The notes under the pieces are model-generated. The model was not told where the DNA came from, ran no database searches, and was given only the letters and a program-made list of their open reading frames with translations. Positions 8,868 through 17,559 of a stretch of DNA of 64,000 nt are shown here, piece after piece; within the stretch, counting starts at the first letter, position 1; every line of letters begins with the position of its first letter. The position numbers and the translations under genes are program-made. Source of the stretch: Sphingomonadales bacterium (GTDB lineage Bacteria; Bacteroidota; Bacteroidia; Flavobacteriales_D; Crocinitomicaceae); the NCBI GenBank assembly GCA_016872115.1, contig VHBC01000001.1:62001-126000 (forward strand). Reading direction: 5' to 3'.

Positions 8868-9449
8868 TTAATTGTCGGATATATTGACAGGGAAATGTGC
8901 AAAAACAGCTAGCTCAGGACCTTGTCTAAGCATACAATTTTTCCATAGCAATGAAGGCGGGGTTTTCAGAAGTTTTTTTGCTTCGAGCGTTTCAGTACAA
9001 ATCCAAGCATGGTCGGCGATTTCATCAGAAAGCTGTTGGGGTCCCCAGCCAGCGTAACCCGCAAAAAAACGAAGTTGTGTTTGAGGCTCCTTGAGTACCA
9101 TTGCTTGCTCCAAAACTTGTTGCCATTCACCACCAAAATAGAGGTCTGAGGTGACTTGCAGCGCACCTTTGATATGGGCAAATCTATGTAAGTAAAAGAG
9201 TTGTTGAGGTGCAACGGGGCCGCCATTGAAGATAGGTATATCTAAATCAATGTGCTCAAAAAGATCTTTCAGTGTGATTTCAGATGGATGATTGAGTACG
9301 AGTCCAAAACTTTCTTGATCGTTGTGATCGACAAGCAAAATAGCCGCTCTCTGAAAAAAGGCTTCGTCGAGTAAGGGATCGGCCAACAATAGGCAACCTT
9401 GTTTTGGTGCGGTTTTACTTTGAAAAATATGTTGGTCTTTGATCTTCAT
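8868..9449 (-). CDS. YqgE/AlgH family protein (DUF179)
   Basis: A 193-residue protein of the YqgE/AlgH family: GCLLLADPLLDEAFFQRAAI, FGLVLNHPSE, FNGGPVAPQQLFYLH and FFAGYAGWGPQQLSDEI are all hallmark segments. A longer frame begins at 9491, but the ATG at 9449 starts right before the conserved MKIKDQHIF and is preferred. The biochemical function is unknown; AlgH was first noted in alginate regulation of Pseudomonas. The stop lies in a small hairpin (stem 8861-8865 with 8874-8878, then Ts on the minus strand) that could act as a weak terminator. Divergent from ppx. Confidence 0.88.
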   Translation of the reverse strand: MKIKDQHIFQSKTAPKQGCLLLADPLLDEAFFQRAAILLVDHNDQESFGLVLNHPSEITLKDLFEHIDLDIPIFNGGPVAPQQLFYLHRFAHIKGALQVTSDLYFGGEWQQVLEQAMVLKEPQTQLRFFAGYAGWGPQQLSDEIADHAWICTETLEAKKLLKTPPSLLWKNCMLRQGPELAVFAHFPVNISDN

Positions 9450-9502
9450 TTGGTAAGGAACAAATAAACACAAAAATTTGTGCGTTTGCAATAGGCATTG
9501 TT

Positions 9503-9510
9503 TAATTTTG
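9503..9510 (+). promoter_or_regulatory. -7 promoter box four bases before the ppx/gppA start
   Basis: TAATTTTG at 9503-9510, a perfect TAnnTTTG, is followed by four bases and the ATG at 9515. I see no TTG at the standard 17-20 base distance (nearest spacings are 14 and 22). If used, the transcript would start at or beside the ATG. Confidence 0.5.
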
Positions 9511-9514
9511 TCTG

Positions 9515-10393
9515 ATGAAATTTGGTGCTATTGATATTGGAACCAACGCGGCACGCTTGCTCATTGCAAGCGTAGATCGGATTGAAGGTGAACTCCAGCT
9601 TCGTAAGTTAGCTTATTACCGAGTTGCGCTTCGGCTTGGTGAAGATGTGTTTGACAAAGGTAAAATTAGTCCCAAAAAAGCGCAGCATTTTACCCAAACC
9701 ATACAAGCCTTTCAATTACTTGCCCAAACTCATGAAGTTGACTTTCTGCGAGCCGTAGCCACCTCGGCCATGCGCGAAGCAAGCAATGCCAAAAAAATGT
9801 GCAAGCAAATTTTAGCGCAAACTGGTATTCAGATAGATATTATTTCCGGAGACGAAGAAGCACAACTCATATTTAATTCTTTTGAGCTCCTTCAGCTACA
9901 CCAACAACAATTTGTGGTCGTTGATGTGGGGGGTGGAAGCACTGAAATTAGCGTGTTTGAAAATGGACAAAAAGTTGCAGCGCGCTCATTTGAGCTTGGA
10001 ACTTTGCGCATTTTGAAAGGAAAAACCAGTCTTTCGTGTTGGGACGAGTTCTCCTCCTGGATTCAAACACATGTTGCGCTCGAGGAAGCGCATCTCGTTT
10101 TTGGTACCGGCGGAAACATCAATCAGGCGCTCAAAATGAGTGGTTCAAATCAAATGAATATCTTATCTTTAAATGATTTGAAAGTATTAGAACAAAAGCT
10201 ATCGAAAGAAACCATTGAACAACGCTGCGCAAAATACCAACTAAAACCCGATCGTGCAGATGTAATTGTACCTGCACTTCAAATATATATCGCCGCGCTT
10301 CAAGCTCTGGGTCAACAGGAAATCATGGTTCCTAAAATTGGTTTATCCGATGGCGTTATTTATCAGCTTTACCTTCAAAATTCTTCTATCTAA
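9515..10393 (+). CDS. Ppx/GppA family phosphatase (exopolyphosphatase-like)
   Basis: A 292-residue member of the ASKHA-fold Ppx/GppA family, which cleaves polyphosphate or pppGpp. The N-terminal phosphate-binding motif GAIDIGTNAARLLI, VATSAMREA, GDEEAQLIF and the second phosphate loop VVDVGGGSTEIS are clear, with the third loop at FGTGGNINQ. It is the short form without the C-terminal HD domain of E. coli Ppx, as is common in Bacteroidetes. The stop is one base before the hisS ATG. Since rel lies in the same window, a role in pppGpp turnover is possible, but the two are not in one operon. Confidence 0.9.
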   Translation: MKFGAIDIGTNAARLLIASVDRIEGELQLRKLAYYRVALRLGEDVFDKGKISPKKAQHFTQTIQAFQLLAQTHEVDFLRAVATSAMREASNAKKMCKQILAQTGIQIDIISGDEEAQLIFNSFELLQLHQQQFVVVDVGGGSTEISVFENGQKVAARSFELGTLRILKGKTSLSCWDEFSSWIQTHVALEEAHLVFGTGGNINQALKMSGSNQMNILSLNDLKVLEQKLSKETIEQRCAKYQLKPDRADVIVPALQIYIAALQALGQQEIMVPKIGLSDGVIYQLYLQNSSI

Positions 10394-10394
10394 T

Positions 10395-11771
10395 ATGGCA
10401 CAAAAACCAGCTATTCCGAAAGGCACCCGCGATTTTCTTCCTTCAGAAGTGGCCAAGCGCAATTACTTATTTGAGACCATTAAATCTGTTTTCAGACGTT
10501 ATGGATACGCGCCAATAGAAACACCGAGTTTTGAGTTATCAACTACCCTAATGGGAAAATATGGCGATGAGGGTGATCGTCTTATTTTTCGCATTTTGAA
10601 TTCAGGAGAAAAAATGCGCAAAGCTGACCTTGATGCATTGGCCTCAGACAATCTGCCGCGTTTTGCCAATTCATTAGCTGAGAAAGCTTTGCGCTACGAC
10701 CTCACTGTACCGTTTGCGCGCTTCGTTGTACAGCACCAAAATGAGTTAACGTTTCCATTTAAACGCTATCAAATTCAGCCAGTGTGGCGTGCAGACAGAC
10801 CGCAACATGGCCGTTACCAGGAATTCACCCAGTGTGACGTCGATGTTGTTGGATCAGAGTCTTTGCTTTATGAGGTGGAACTTATTCAAATTTTTGACGA
10901 AGTTCTCTCTAAGTTAGGCTTGCCCGGATTTAGTATCCTGATCAACAACCGCAAAATCTTGAGCGGAATAGCTGAAGTATCCAATCAAGCTTCGCGCATT
11001 GTCGAGTTTACGGTTGCAATTGACAAGCTCGACAAAATAGGAGAGGAGGGCGTCGTCAAAGAACTTACTGAAAAAGGTTTTGGCGTTGAAGCTATTGAAA
11101 AAATCAGGCCGCTATTTGCATTTCAAGGTTCGAATTCGGATAAAATGGAGCTCATGCGCACGTACTTAGCACAAAGTGAAATTGGACAACAAGGACTTGA
11201 CGAGCTTCAAGAGGTGCTTGACCATATTGCTGAATTGGGGCTTTCGAAGGGTGAACTCATTTTTGACCTTACACTTGCACGCGGTTTGAACTATTACACT
11301 GGCGCCATTTTTGAAGTCAAGGCGCACGATGTCAAAATGGGCAGTATTTGCGGCGGTGGCCGTTACGACGACCTCACGGCTCTTTTTGGCTTAAAAGGAC
11401 TTTCAGGGGTCGGAATTTCATTTGGTGCTGACCGCATTTACGACGTCATGACCGAGTTGAATTTATTTCCGTCAACTCTAGATAAAACGCTTGATATCTT
11501 GTTTATAAATTTCGGCGATACAGAAGCCAGATATAGCCTGCAATTGTTAAAAGAGGTTCGCCAAATAGGACTTGCGGCTGAAATCTACCCGAGCGTAGCT
11601 AAACTTCAAAAACAACTCAAGTACGCCAATGACAGAAACGTGCCTTATGTTGTCATGATTGGCGCAGAGGAGGCCGCTTCAGGAATGTTGGGCTTTAAAG
11701 ATATGGTAAGCGGCCAGCAAGCGCAAATTTCGCGGGCCGATTTTCTTACCAAATGCGCGCAACTTTCTTGA
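10395..11771 (+). CDS. hisS: Histidyl-tRNA synthetase
   Basis: Charges tRNA-His. The ATG at 10395 is chosen because MAQKPAIPKGTRDFLPSE is the conserved N-terminus; an upstream in-frame extension to 10266 would lie inside ppx. The 458-residue protein has class II motif 1 (around GTRDF...), motif 2 (VWRADRPQHGRYQEFTQCD), the histidine-specific LARGLNYYTGAIFEV and GGGRYDDL, motif 3 (GVGISFGADRI), and a C-terminal anticodon-binding domain (about 370-458). It follows ppx after one base. The last 26 bases overlap the end of the convergent M13 peptidase gene. Confidence 0.97.
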   Translation: MAQKPAIPKGTRDFLPSEVAKRNYLFETIKSVFRRYGYAPIETPSFELSTTLMGKYGDEGDRLIFRILNSGEKMRKADLDALASDNLPRFANSLAEKALRYDLTVPFARFVVQHQNELTFPFKRYQIQPVWRADRPQHGRYQEFTQCDVDVVGSESLLYEVELIQIFDEVLSKLGLPGFSILINNRKILSGIAEVSNQASRIVEFTVAIDKLDKIGEEGVVKELTEKGFGVEAIEKIRPLFAFQGSNSDKMELMRTYLAQSEIGQQGLDELQEVLDHIAELGLSKGELIFDLTLARGLNYYTGAIFEVKAHDVKMGSICGGGRYDDLTALFGLKGLSGVGISFGADRIYDVMTELNLFPSTLDKTLDILFINFGDTEARYSLQLLKEVRQIGLAAEIYPSVAKLQKQLKYANDRNVPYVVMIGAEEAASGMLGFKDMVSGQQAQISRADFLTKCAQLS

Positions 11772-13782
11772 CGTCATTTCGCATTTCGCGGCCTTCTGGA
11801 ATTTCAAATGCTTCAAAAAATTCAGGGCAATTTTTGAGTGGCCCGTTGACTCTATACATTCCTGGTGAGTGAGGATCGGTAGCCAAGCGTTTTTTCATTT
11901 CTGCATCGGTGTATTTAATTTTCCAAAGTTGCGCATAGGCTATAAAAAAGCGTTGTGCTGGCGTATAACCATTGACTATTTCTCCAGACTTAAATTCCGC
12001 AGTACTTGCGTACGCATGATATGCCATTGTGAGCCCACCTAGATCGGCAATATTTTCACCCATGGTAAGTTCAGGATTCACACAATGGTTCTCCATAGGG
12101 CAGAAACCGGAGAAGGTAGTCCCAAGCAATTTGGTTTTTTCTTCAAATAACATGCGGTCTTCCTCGGTCCACCAATTGGTAAAAGAGCCGTCGGCTGCAA
12201 ATTTGCTACCCATATCGTCGAAACCGTGCGTGAATTCATGGCCGATAACCATTCCAATTCTACCGTAGTTCACAGCATCTTCATAATTTTCATCAAAGAA
12301 CGGTGCTTGCATGATTCCTGCTGGGAAGGCAATTTCATTGAGCAGCGGATGGTAATACGCATTGACCATATGCGCAGGCATGCTCCATTTTGCTTTATCG
12401 ACAGGTTGACCATATTCGGCTAGATTTTTTACAACGCTATAACGCATGATTTCTCGGTAGTTCCAGAAATAACGATCGGCCCGCATGCGCAAACTACTGA
12501 AATCTTCCCATTTATATGGAAATCCTAATTTGCGACCAATGGCATCAAGTTTACCAATAGCCTCTTTTTTGGTGGCGTCAGACATCCAGTCTAGCTGCTG
12601 AAGGCGCTCTCGGTAAACAAATAAGAGGTTATCAACCATTTCATTGACTCTATTTTGAGCAGCTTTTGAAAAGTGTGCGTCAACAAAGGTCTTGCCAAGT
12701 AATTCTCCGATTGGTAGATCGGTGAGTTCGTCAATACATCGTTTTTCTATACTCGATTGTGCTTGTTTGCCTGAAAGGACGCCTCCGTAAAAAGAAAAAT
12801 TCAATACATCGAGTTCCTCGTTCAAATGACTGGCATAATGGTTGATCAAAGACCAAGTGAAATAAGCTATGATTTGCGCCAAAGAACTATTTTGAATCAG
12901 GGAATTTATATTTTCAAAATAGCTTGGGTTGCCCACAATAAGTGTGTCTGGAATGCGCGCACCGAGCAAAGCAAGGTATTGTTCCATATCAAAATGCGGC
13001 TGCATACTTCTTTTAAAAGCACTGAAAGATTGTGGGTTATAGGTTTTTTCTGGCTGACGCTGTTCAGCTGGTTTGTACATTTTATTTGCCAAGGCGAGTT
13101 CAAAATCCATCAATTCCGAAGCCATTTGCTCGGCATTTTCTATTTGGCAAATTTGCAAGGCTTTGGATATAAAAGAGATATACGCCGTGCGTATTTCCTG
13201 CTTATTCGCTTCGTAATAGTAGTCGCGATTCGGCAAACCCAACGAGGCTTGACCGATATAAGCCACATTGTTATCGACATTTTTCAAGTCTTGTCCGATC
13301 CCGAAAGAAAATAGGACAGAAATCCCGTCTCGGTGCAGGTTAGCCACCAATTCTTCTAAAGCTTCTTTGCTCGTCAAAGACTGGATTTTAGCCAAATCTT
13401 CTTGTAGCGGGCTGGTGCCAAGACTGTTGCGCAATTCCATGTTGGTGAAAGACGTGTAGTAAGCACCTAGAATTTGATTTTGCGATCCAGTTGGACCTTG
13501 ATTATCGGCTGCATTTTTGAGAATGTCAGTGAGTTTGTCATTGTTTTGTTTTTCCAGTTCATTGAAACTGCCCCAACGCGATTCACTTGCCGGGATTTCT
13601 GTGTTCGCAATCCAAATTCCATTTGCAAACAAAAAGAAGTCGTCAGCAGGCTGAATAGTAGTGTCTAAGGCTTTGAGGTCAATGCTTTGCAGCGCCTGCG
13701 TTTTGCTAGAATTCATTTTGGTTTGCTTACAGCTTACAAAAGCTGTGCTAATAGCAAGAGCGTAAATAATTTTGTTTTTCAT
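11746..13782 (-). CDS. M13 family metallopeptidase (neprilysin/PepO-like), lipoprotein
   Basis: A 678-residue zinc endopeptidase. The N-terminus is a lipoprotein signal with the lipobox AFVSC near residue 18, so it is likely anchored in the envelope. The N-terminal M13 domain (PADDFFLFANGIWI, AYYTSF) precedes the catalytic part with VNAYYHPLLNEIAFPAGIMQ, the zinc motif VIGHEFTHGFDDMG and the second zinc ligand GENIADLGGL. The C-terminus ends in ARIW, the reduced form of the family's CxxW end. It probably degrades peptides outside the inner membrane. Its stop overlaps hisS convergently by 26 bases; upstream it follows elaA by four bases. Confidence 0.95.
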   Translation of the reverse strand: MKNKIIYALAISTAFVSCKQTKMNSSKTQALQSIDLKALDTTIQPADDFFLFANGIWIANTEIPASESRWGSFNELEKQNNDKLTDILKNAADNQGPTGSQNQILGAYYTSFTNMELRNSLGTSPLQEDLAKIQSLTSKEALEELVANLHRDGISVLFSFGIGQDLKNVDNNVAYIGQASLGLPNRDYYYEANKQEIRTAYISFISKALQICQIENAEQMASELMDFELALANKMYKPAEQRQPEKTYNPQSFSAFKRSMQPHFDMEQYLALLGARIPDTLIVGNPSYFENINSLIQNSSLAQIIAYFTWSLINHYASHLNEELDVLNFSFYGGVLSGKQAQSSIEKRCIDELTDLPIGELLGKTFVDAHFSKAAQNRVNEMVDNLLFVYRERLQQLDWMSDATKKEAIGKLDAIGRKLGFPYKWEDFSSLRMRADRYFWNYREIMRYSVVKNLAEYGQPVDKAKWSMPAHMVNAYYHPLLNEIAFPAGIMQAPFFDENYEDAVNYGRIGMVIGHEFTHGFDDMGSKFAADGSFTNWWTEEDRMLFEEKTKLLGTTFSGFCPMENHCVNPELTMGENIADLGGLTMAYHAYASTAEFKSGEIVNGYTPAQRFFIAYAQLWKIKYTDAEMKKRLATDPHSPGMYRVNGPLKNCPEFFEAFEIPEGREMRNDVKKVARIW

Positions 13783-13786
13783 GTAT

Positions 13787-14233
13787 TTATTGTTTGATCA
13801 TATGGATGTGAGGAATGCCGTCTTCAAGATAGATTGCTCCGTCGGGTGCGAAGTTGTGTTTTTTATAAAAATCTTGCAAGTGGGCTTGCGCAGATAATAC
13901 GATGGGTTGAGGTCCGTAGTGTTTTTCAATTTGCGCAATGCAATAGCGCAGGAGTTCATGGCCAAGCTTTTGTTTGCGATAGGCTTCGGCAACGATCACT
14001 CTTCCTATTGAAATTTCAGCGTAAGCAAGACCAACGGGTACGATGCGTGCACAGGCTACTAATTGATCAAGATCATACACCAAAACATGGAAAGAAACCT
14101 GGTCTTTATTGTCTAGGTCTTGGTAAACACAATTTTGCTCGACAACAAAAACTTCGCTGCGCAAATTTAAATAAGCGTATAGCTCGTTAAGTGTTAATTG
14201 CTCAAACGATTTAAATACAAACTTTAAATCCAT
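13787..14233 (-). CDS. GNAT N-acetyltransferase, ElaA family
   Basis: A 148-residue GNAT-fold protein. The N-terminal LYAYLNLRSEVFVVEQNCVYQDLD segment (residues about 19-42) is the ElaA signature, followed by HVLVYD, the acetyl-CoA loop region (ISIGRVIVAEAYRKQKLGHELL) and a C-terminal GAIYLEDGIPHIHM. The substrate is unknown. It lies between the vWA protein gene (12 bases upstream) and the M13 peptidase (4 bases downstream) and is probably co-transcribed with them. Confidence 0.88.
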   Translation of the reverse strand: MDLKFVFKSFEQLTLNELYAYLNLRSEVFVVEQNCVYQDLDNKDQVSFHVLVYDLDQLVACARIVPVGLAYAEISIGRVIVAEAYRKQKLGHELLRYCIAQIEKHYGPQPIVLSAQAHLQDFYKKHNFAPDGAIYLEDGIPHIHMIKQ

Positions 14234-14245
14234 AAATACCGAATT

Positions 14246-16327
14246 TTAATAGGAACCGTGATATCTCCTTAAAAACCATTCCGTCAATAGCATACCAACG
14301 AGAATAAGAAGCAAAGAAAGTAAATCGAGTAGGGGGTCAAAATGATGTGTCTCGGAACGCAATGCGACCAACTCTTTTTGCTGCAGAATGCTTTGAAGTA
14401 ATTTCTTGTAAGCACGCAAAGTAAACACTTTTCCATTGCTTTGCTCGGCAAGTTGATACAATGTGGTGTGTCTAGCCGCTGATTCGAGTTGTTCTAATTG
14501 AATATCATCGACAACAAAAGCACCTGATTTTTGATATTTTTTTTGATTGTGGGTGGTGTAGGCGCGCCAGTAATAACGACCTGCCTTTAGTTGCCCAAGT
14601 TGCTGTTGGTAATAGGCGCCTTTTTTTGAGAAGGTACCCTTTCTCAATTTGTTTTGAGCGTCTTTGAGTTCCCAATAGACAACCGGACTGGTAATTGGTT
14701 TCAAGGCTTCGTTATAAAAGGAGGCGTTGAGCACGCAGCGCTCGAAGGTACTGCGCTTTTTAGGTGCTTGGACCCGCAAGCCGCTACCTTCTTTTTTCAC
14801 CATTAAATAACTTGCTATTTCTGAAGCAAACTGGTCAAATGCTTCGTGACTTTGTTTTTTGAGGTGGGAAATGAGTCGCCAGCGCCAAATACCTTCGCCA
14901 ATAAGGTAGGCTTCACGCTGCTGGTTTTGCTGGTAAAAGCCAATTAGCGGTTGTTCTTTTTGGATATTTCCAACTCTTTGTTTTAGAAGTACTTGCGTGC
15001 CTGATTTTGCCTTAATTTCTCCGAATTTCTTGGTTAATGGCGCAAAAGAAGGGAGCAATTCAAGCCATGCTGTATTTGGCTCATAAATAGAGAATCCGGC
15101 ATTGAAACTGGCTTGAATTTCTTCTTGTTGCTGCCTGAGGTCAACTAGTAAGCCTTTGGCAAGTTTTGCAGCAATTTGCTGTTCGGTTTGGGTGCCAAAG
15201 ATATACCAAACTGGAAGCGCAAATTTTTGAATGGAAGTATACAAATCGTTATTGAACATTTTTCCTGGGTCGTGCCAAACAATGAGGTCGTAGCCAGCTA
15301 ACGTTGTTGCGTCGAGTTGCGCTCCCTGCTTGACGACAACTTCATTGAGTTGATTGCCACTTAAGGCTTGTTGCAAGGCTGAAATGTCTGGGTGTGGGGC
15401 GTAGCTATACAATAAAATTTTACTGCGGTTATCCAATACTTCGATGTAAACCGTTCTTTGGTTATTTTGAAAAGAAAATTCGTCTTTTAGTGGCGAAATT
15501 CGAATCTGATATTCATGAATTCCGGGTTTGAGCGCTTTGTGCTCGAATGTGATTGTATTTCGACTGCTTCTTGAATTTGGTATTTGCAGGGTTTTGCTGT
15601 CTATTTTTTTACCGTCTTCGTATAGCGCTGCCGTAATGGATTTACCTGCAAATCGCTGTGCTTCGATGTCTATTTCTATCGGAAAGGTATTGTTTAGAAA
15701 AGTAAGATCGTTGTAAGCTACATTACTTAAAATGAGGTCTTTTTTGAGTGTGGTGTCACCAACAGCAAGACCGTAAATAGTACAGAGTGGTAGGTGTTCG
15801 GCTGCATACATGGGGTGTTGTCCTGTGTTGTAATTGCCATCAGAAATTAAAATAATGGCACCAAGGTTGGCATTTAGGTATTGATTTGCGGCCGCATCGA
15901 AGGCTACTTGCATATTGGTTTGTTGGGCGCTGAAACCTTTTTTCGGAAAATGTAGTTGTTGGCCAAAGTGCCACGTTTCTAGTTGACATTCTTGACCTAG
16001 TGTGGCCTCAATATTTTTTTGATATGCTGTCAAAGTGCGCTCCAAAAGAGGGCTTTCTTTGTAATTTTTCATAGACGCTGAACGGTCAATGAGGGTCAGG
16101 ATAATCGGTTTTTCGGTTTCAAAATGCGTTTGTTCTAAAAGCAAGCCAAACAGCAAAATTGAAATTAAACCAATACTTAATGTTCTTAGTGTTATTAAAC
16201 TGTATTTAAGACTTTTAGATTTGCTTTTTATCCAATTTTCTTGTCGGTAAAAAAGCCAGCTTATGACCGCTGCAACAGCCAAAATAGGGAGAATCCACCA
16301 CAGTGAAAAAGAAGATAGCAAATGCAT
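14246..16327 (-). CDS. Membrane protein with von Willebrand factor A domain
   Basis: A 693-residue membrane protein. Two N-terminal transmembrane segments (about 9-27 and 43-64) precede a vWA domain whose metal-site motif DRSAS sits at residues 81-85 and continues with GAIILISDGNYNTG. A C-terminal hydrophobic segment (about 668-690) ends the protein. Between lies a long extracytoplasmic region with an Ig-like part and a Rossmann-like piece (LIVWHDPGKMF) reminiscent of class I amidotransferase folds seen in BatA-like proteins. It resembles orphan vWA proteins of Bacteroidetes rather than a complete Bat operon: no MoxR ATPase or BatB/C/D lies beside it. Function is unknown. It is the first gene of the vWA-elaA-M13 run. 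Confidence 0.8.
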   Translation of the reverse strand: MHLLSSFSLWWILPILAVAAVISWLFYRQENWIKSKSKSLKYSLITLRTLSIGLISILLFGLLLEQTHFETEKPIILTLIDRSASMKNYKESPLLERTLTAYQKNIEATLGQECQLETWHFGQQLHFPKKGFSAQQTNMQVAFDAAANQYLNANLGAIILISDGNYNTGQHPMYAAEHLPLCTIYGLAVGDTTLKKDLILSNVAYNDLTFLNNTFPIEIDIEAQRFAGKSITAALYEDGKKIDSKTLQIPNSRSSRNTITFEHKALKPGIHEYQIRISPLKDEFSFQNNQRTVYIEVLDNRSKILLYSYAPHPDISALQQALSGNQLNEVVVKQGAQLDATTLAGYDLIVWHDPGKMFNNDLYTSIQKFALPVWYIFGTQTEQQIAAKLAKGLLVDLRQQQEEIQASFNAGFSIYEPNTAWLELLPSFAPLTKKFGEIKAKSGTQVLLKQRVGNIQKEQPLIGFYQQNQQREAYLIGEGIWRWRLISHLKKQSHEAFDQFASEIASYLMVKKEGSGLRVQAPKKRSTFERCVLNASFYNEALKPITSPVVYWELKDAQNKLRKGTFSKKGAYYQQQLGQLKAGRYYWRAYTTHNQKKYQKSGAFVVDDIQLEQLESAARHTTLYQLAEQSNGKVFTLRAYKKLLQSILQQKELVALRSETHHFDPLLDLLSLLLILVGMLLTEWFLRRYHGSY

Positions 16328-16331
16328 AGCT

Positions 16332-16339
16332 CAAAAGTA
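16332..16339 (-). promoter_or_regulatory. -7 promoter box four bases before the vWA gene start
   Basis: On the minus strand TACTTTTG (16339-16332) is followed by four bases and the ATG at 16327. No TTG at the expected upstream distance is visible. Same geometry as at ppx, the TonB receptor, menD and the men-operon thioesterase. Confidence 0.5.
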
Positions 16340-16380
16340 CATACATTTTTACGTAAATTCGTGGCCAAAATACAATCAAC

Positions 16381-17559
16381 ATGTCAAAAACCGTTTATAT
16401 CGTCTCAGCCGTCCGCACACCTATTGGTTCTTTTATGGGTGCCTTTGCAGGAGTTTCAGCAACAGAATTAGGAGCAACTGCCATCCGTGGTGCATTGCAA
16501 AAAGCAAATATTGAACCTTCTGTTATTGAAGAAGTTTTTATGGGCAATGTCCTGCAAGCAGGTGTAGGTCAGGCGCCAGCCAGGCAAGCTGCTTTGGCTG
16601 CGGGTCTCGGTAAAAATGTTCCGTGCACAACCGTCAACAAAGTTTGTGCTTCCGGCATGAAATCAATTATGCTAGGTGCGCAAAGTATTCTAGCAGGCGA
16701 TAACCACGTTGTGGTGGTGGGCGGTATGGAGAACATGTCGCAAACCCCTCACTACCTCGATGCCCGCAACGGCACTAAATTTGGCAATATTGCTATGTTA
16801 GACGGCATCACCAAAGACGGCTTGCTCGATGTCTATAGCAAGGTGCCAATGGGCAACTGCGCAGAACTATGCGCCACCAAATACGAAATTACCCGAGAAC
16901 AACAAGATCAATTTGCCATTACTTCCTATCAGCGCGCTGCTGCAGCATGGCAAGCGGGGCGTTTTGCCGATGAAGTTGTTGGCGTGTCAGTACCTCAACG
17001 CAAAGGAGATCCGGTTATTATCAACGAAGACGAAGAATATAAAAATGTTTTCTTGGATAAAATTCCTGCACTGCGCCCAGCATTTGACAAAGAAGGAACC
17101 ATCACAGCGGCAAATGCCTCTACCTTAAATGACGGCGCTTCAGCACTCATTTTGGTTTCCGAGGAAGCCGTTCAAAAATACGGTTTAAAGCCAATTGCAA
17201 AAATCGTTTCTTATGCCGATGCAGCACAAGAGCCAGAGTGGTTCACAACCGCGCCTTCGCTTGCGATTCCAAAAGCTTTGGACAAAGCAGGTTTGACTAT
17301 CTCAGACATCGACTACTGGGAGCTCAATCAGGCCTTTTCTGTCGTAGGCTTGGCCAACATGAAAATTCTCGGTTTGGATCCAGAAAAAGTAGACGTCAAT
17401 GGTGGTGCAGTGGCACTCGGACATCCACTTGGAAACTCGGGTTCTCGCGTTATTGTTACCTTGCTCAATGTCTTGAAACAAAACGGGGGCAAACGCGGCG
17501 CAGCAGGAATTTGCAACGGAGGCGGTGGCGCTTCTGCCATGGTTTTAGAGTTGGTCTAA
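16381..17559 (+). CDS. Acetyl-CoA C-acetyltransferase (thiolase)
   Basis: Condenses two acetyl-CoA to acetoacetyl-CoA, or runs in reverse in beta-oxidation. The 392 residues align in length with PhaA-type biosynthetic thiolases; the acylated Cys is residue 89 (KVCASGMK), the catalytic His is 348 (ALGHPLGNSG) and the second Cys is 378 (AGICNGGGGA). Acetoacetate is also the product of the FahA enzyme coded at the window start. The TAA stop shares bases with the ATG of a GH92 mannosidase gene, an odd functional pairing. Confidence 0.95.
   Translation: MSKTVYIVSAVRTPIGSFMGAFAGVSATELGATAIRGALQKANIEPSVIEEVFMGNVLQAGVGQAPARQAALAAGLGKNVPCTTVNKVCASGMKSIMLGAQSILAGDNHVVVVGGMENMSQTPHYLDARNGTKFGNIAMLDGITKDGLLDVYSKVPMGNCAELCATKYEITREQQDQFAITSYQRAAAAWQAGRFADEVVGVSVPQRKGDPVIINEDEEYKNVFLDKIPALRPAFDKEGTITAANASTLNDGASALILVSEEAVQKYGLKPIAKIVSYADAAQEPEWFTTAPSLAIPKALDKAGLTISDIDYWELNQAFSVVGLANMKILGLDPEKVDVNGGAVALGHPLGNSGSRVIVTLLNVLKQNGGKRGAAGICNGGGGASAMVLELV

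Noticed and set aside
10266-10394. N-terminal extension of hisS
   Set aside because: Lies inside ppx/gppA in another frame; the conserved synthetase start KGTRDF is just after the ATG at 10395.
12826-13314. Plus-strand reading frame of 162 codons inside the M13 peptidase gene
   Set aside because: Antisense to a well conserved gene; composition typical of a shadow frame.
17238-17558. N-terminal extension of the GH92 mannosidase
   Set aside because: Lies inside the thiolase gene and would hide the signal peptide, which begins at the ATG at 17559.
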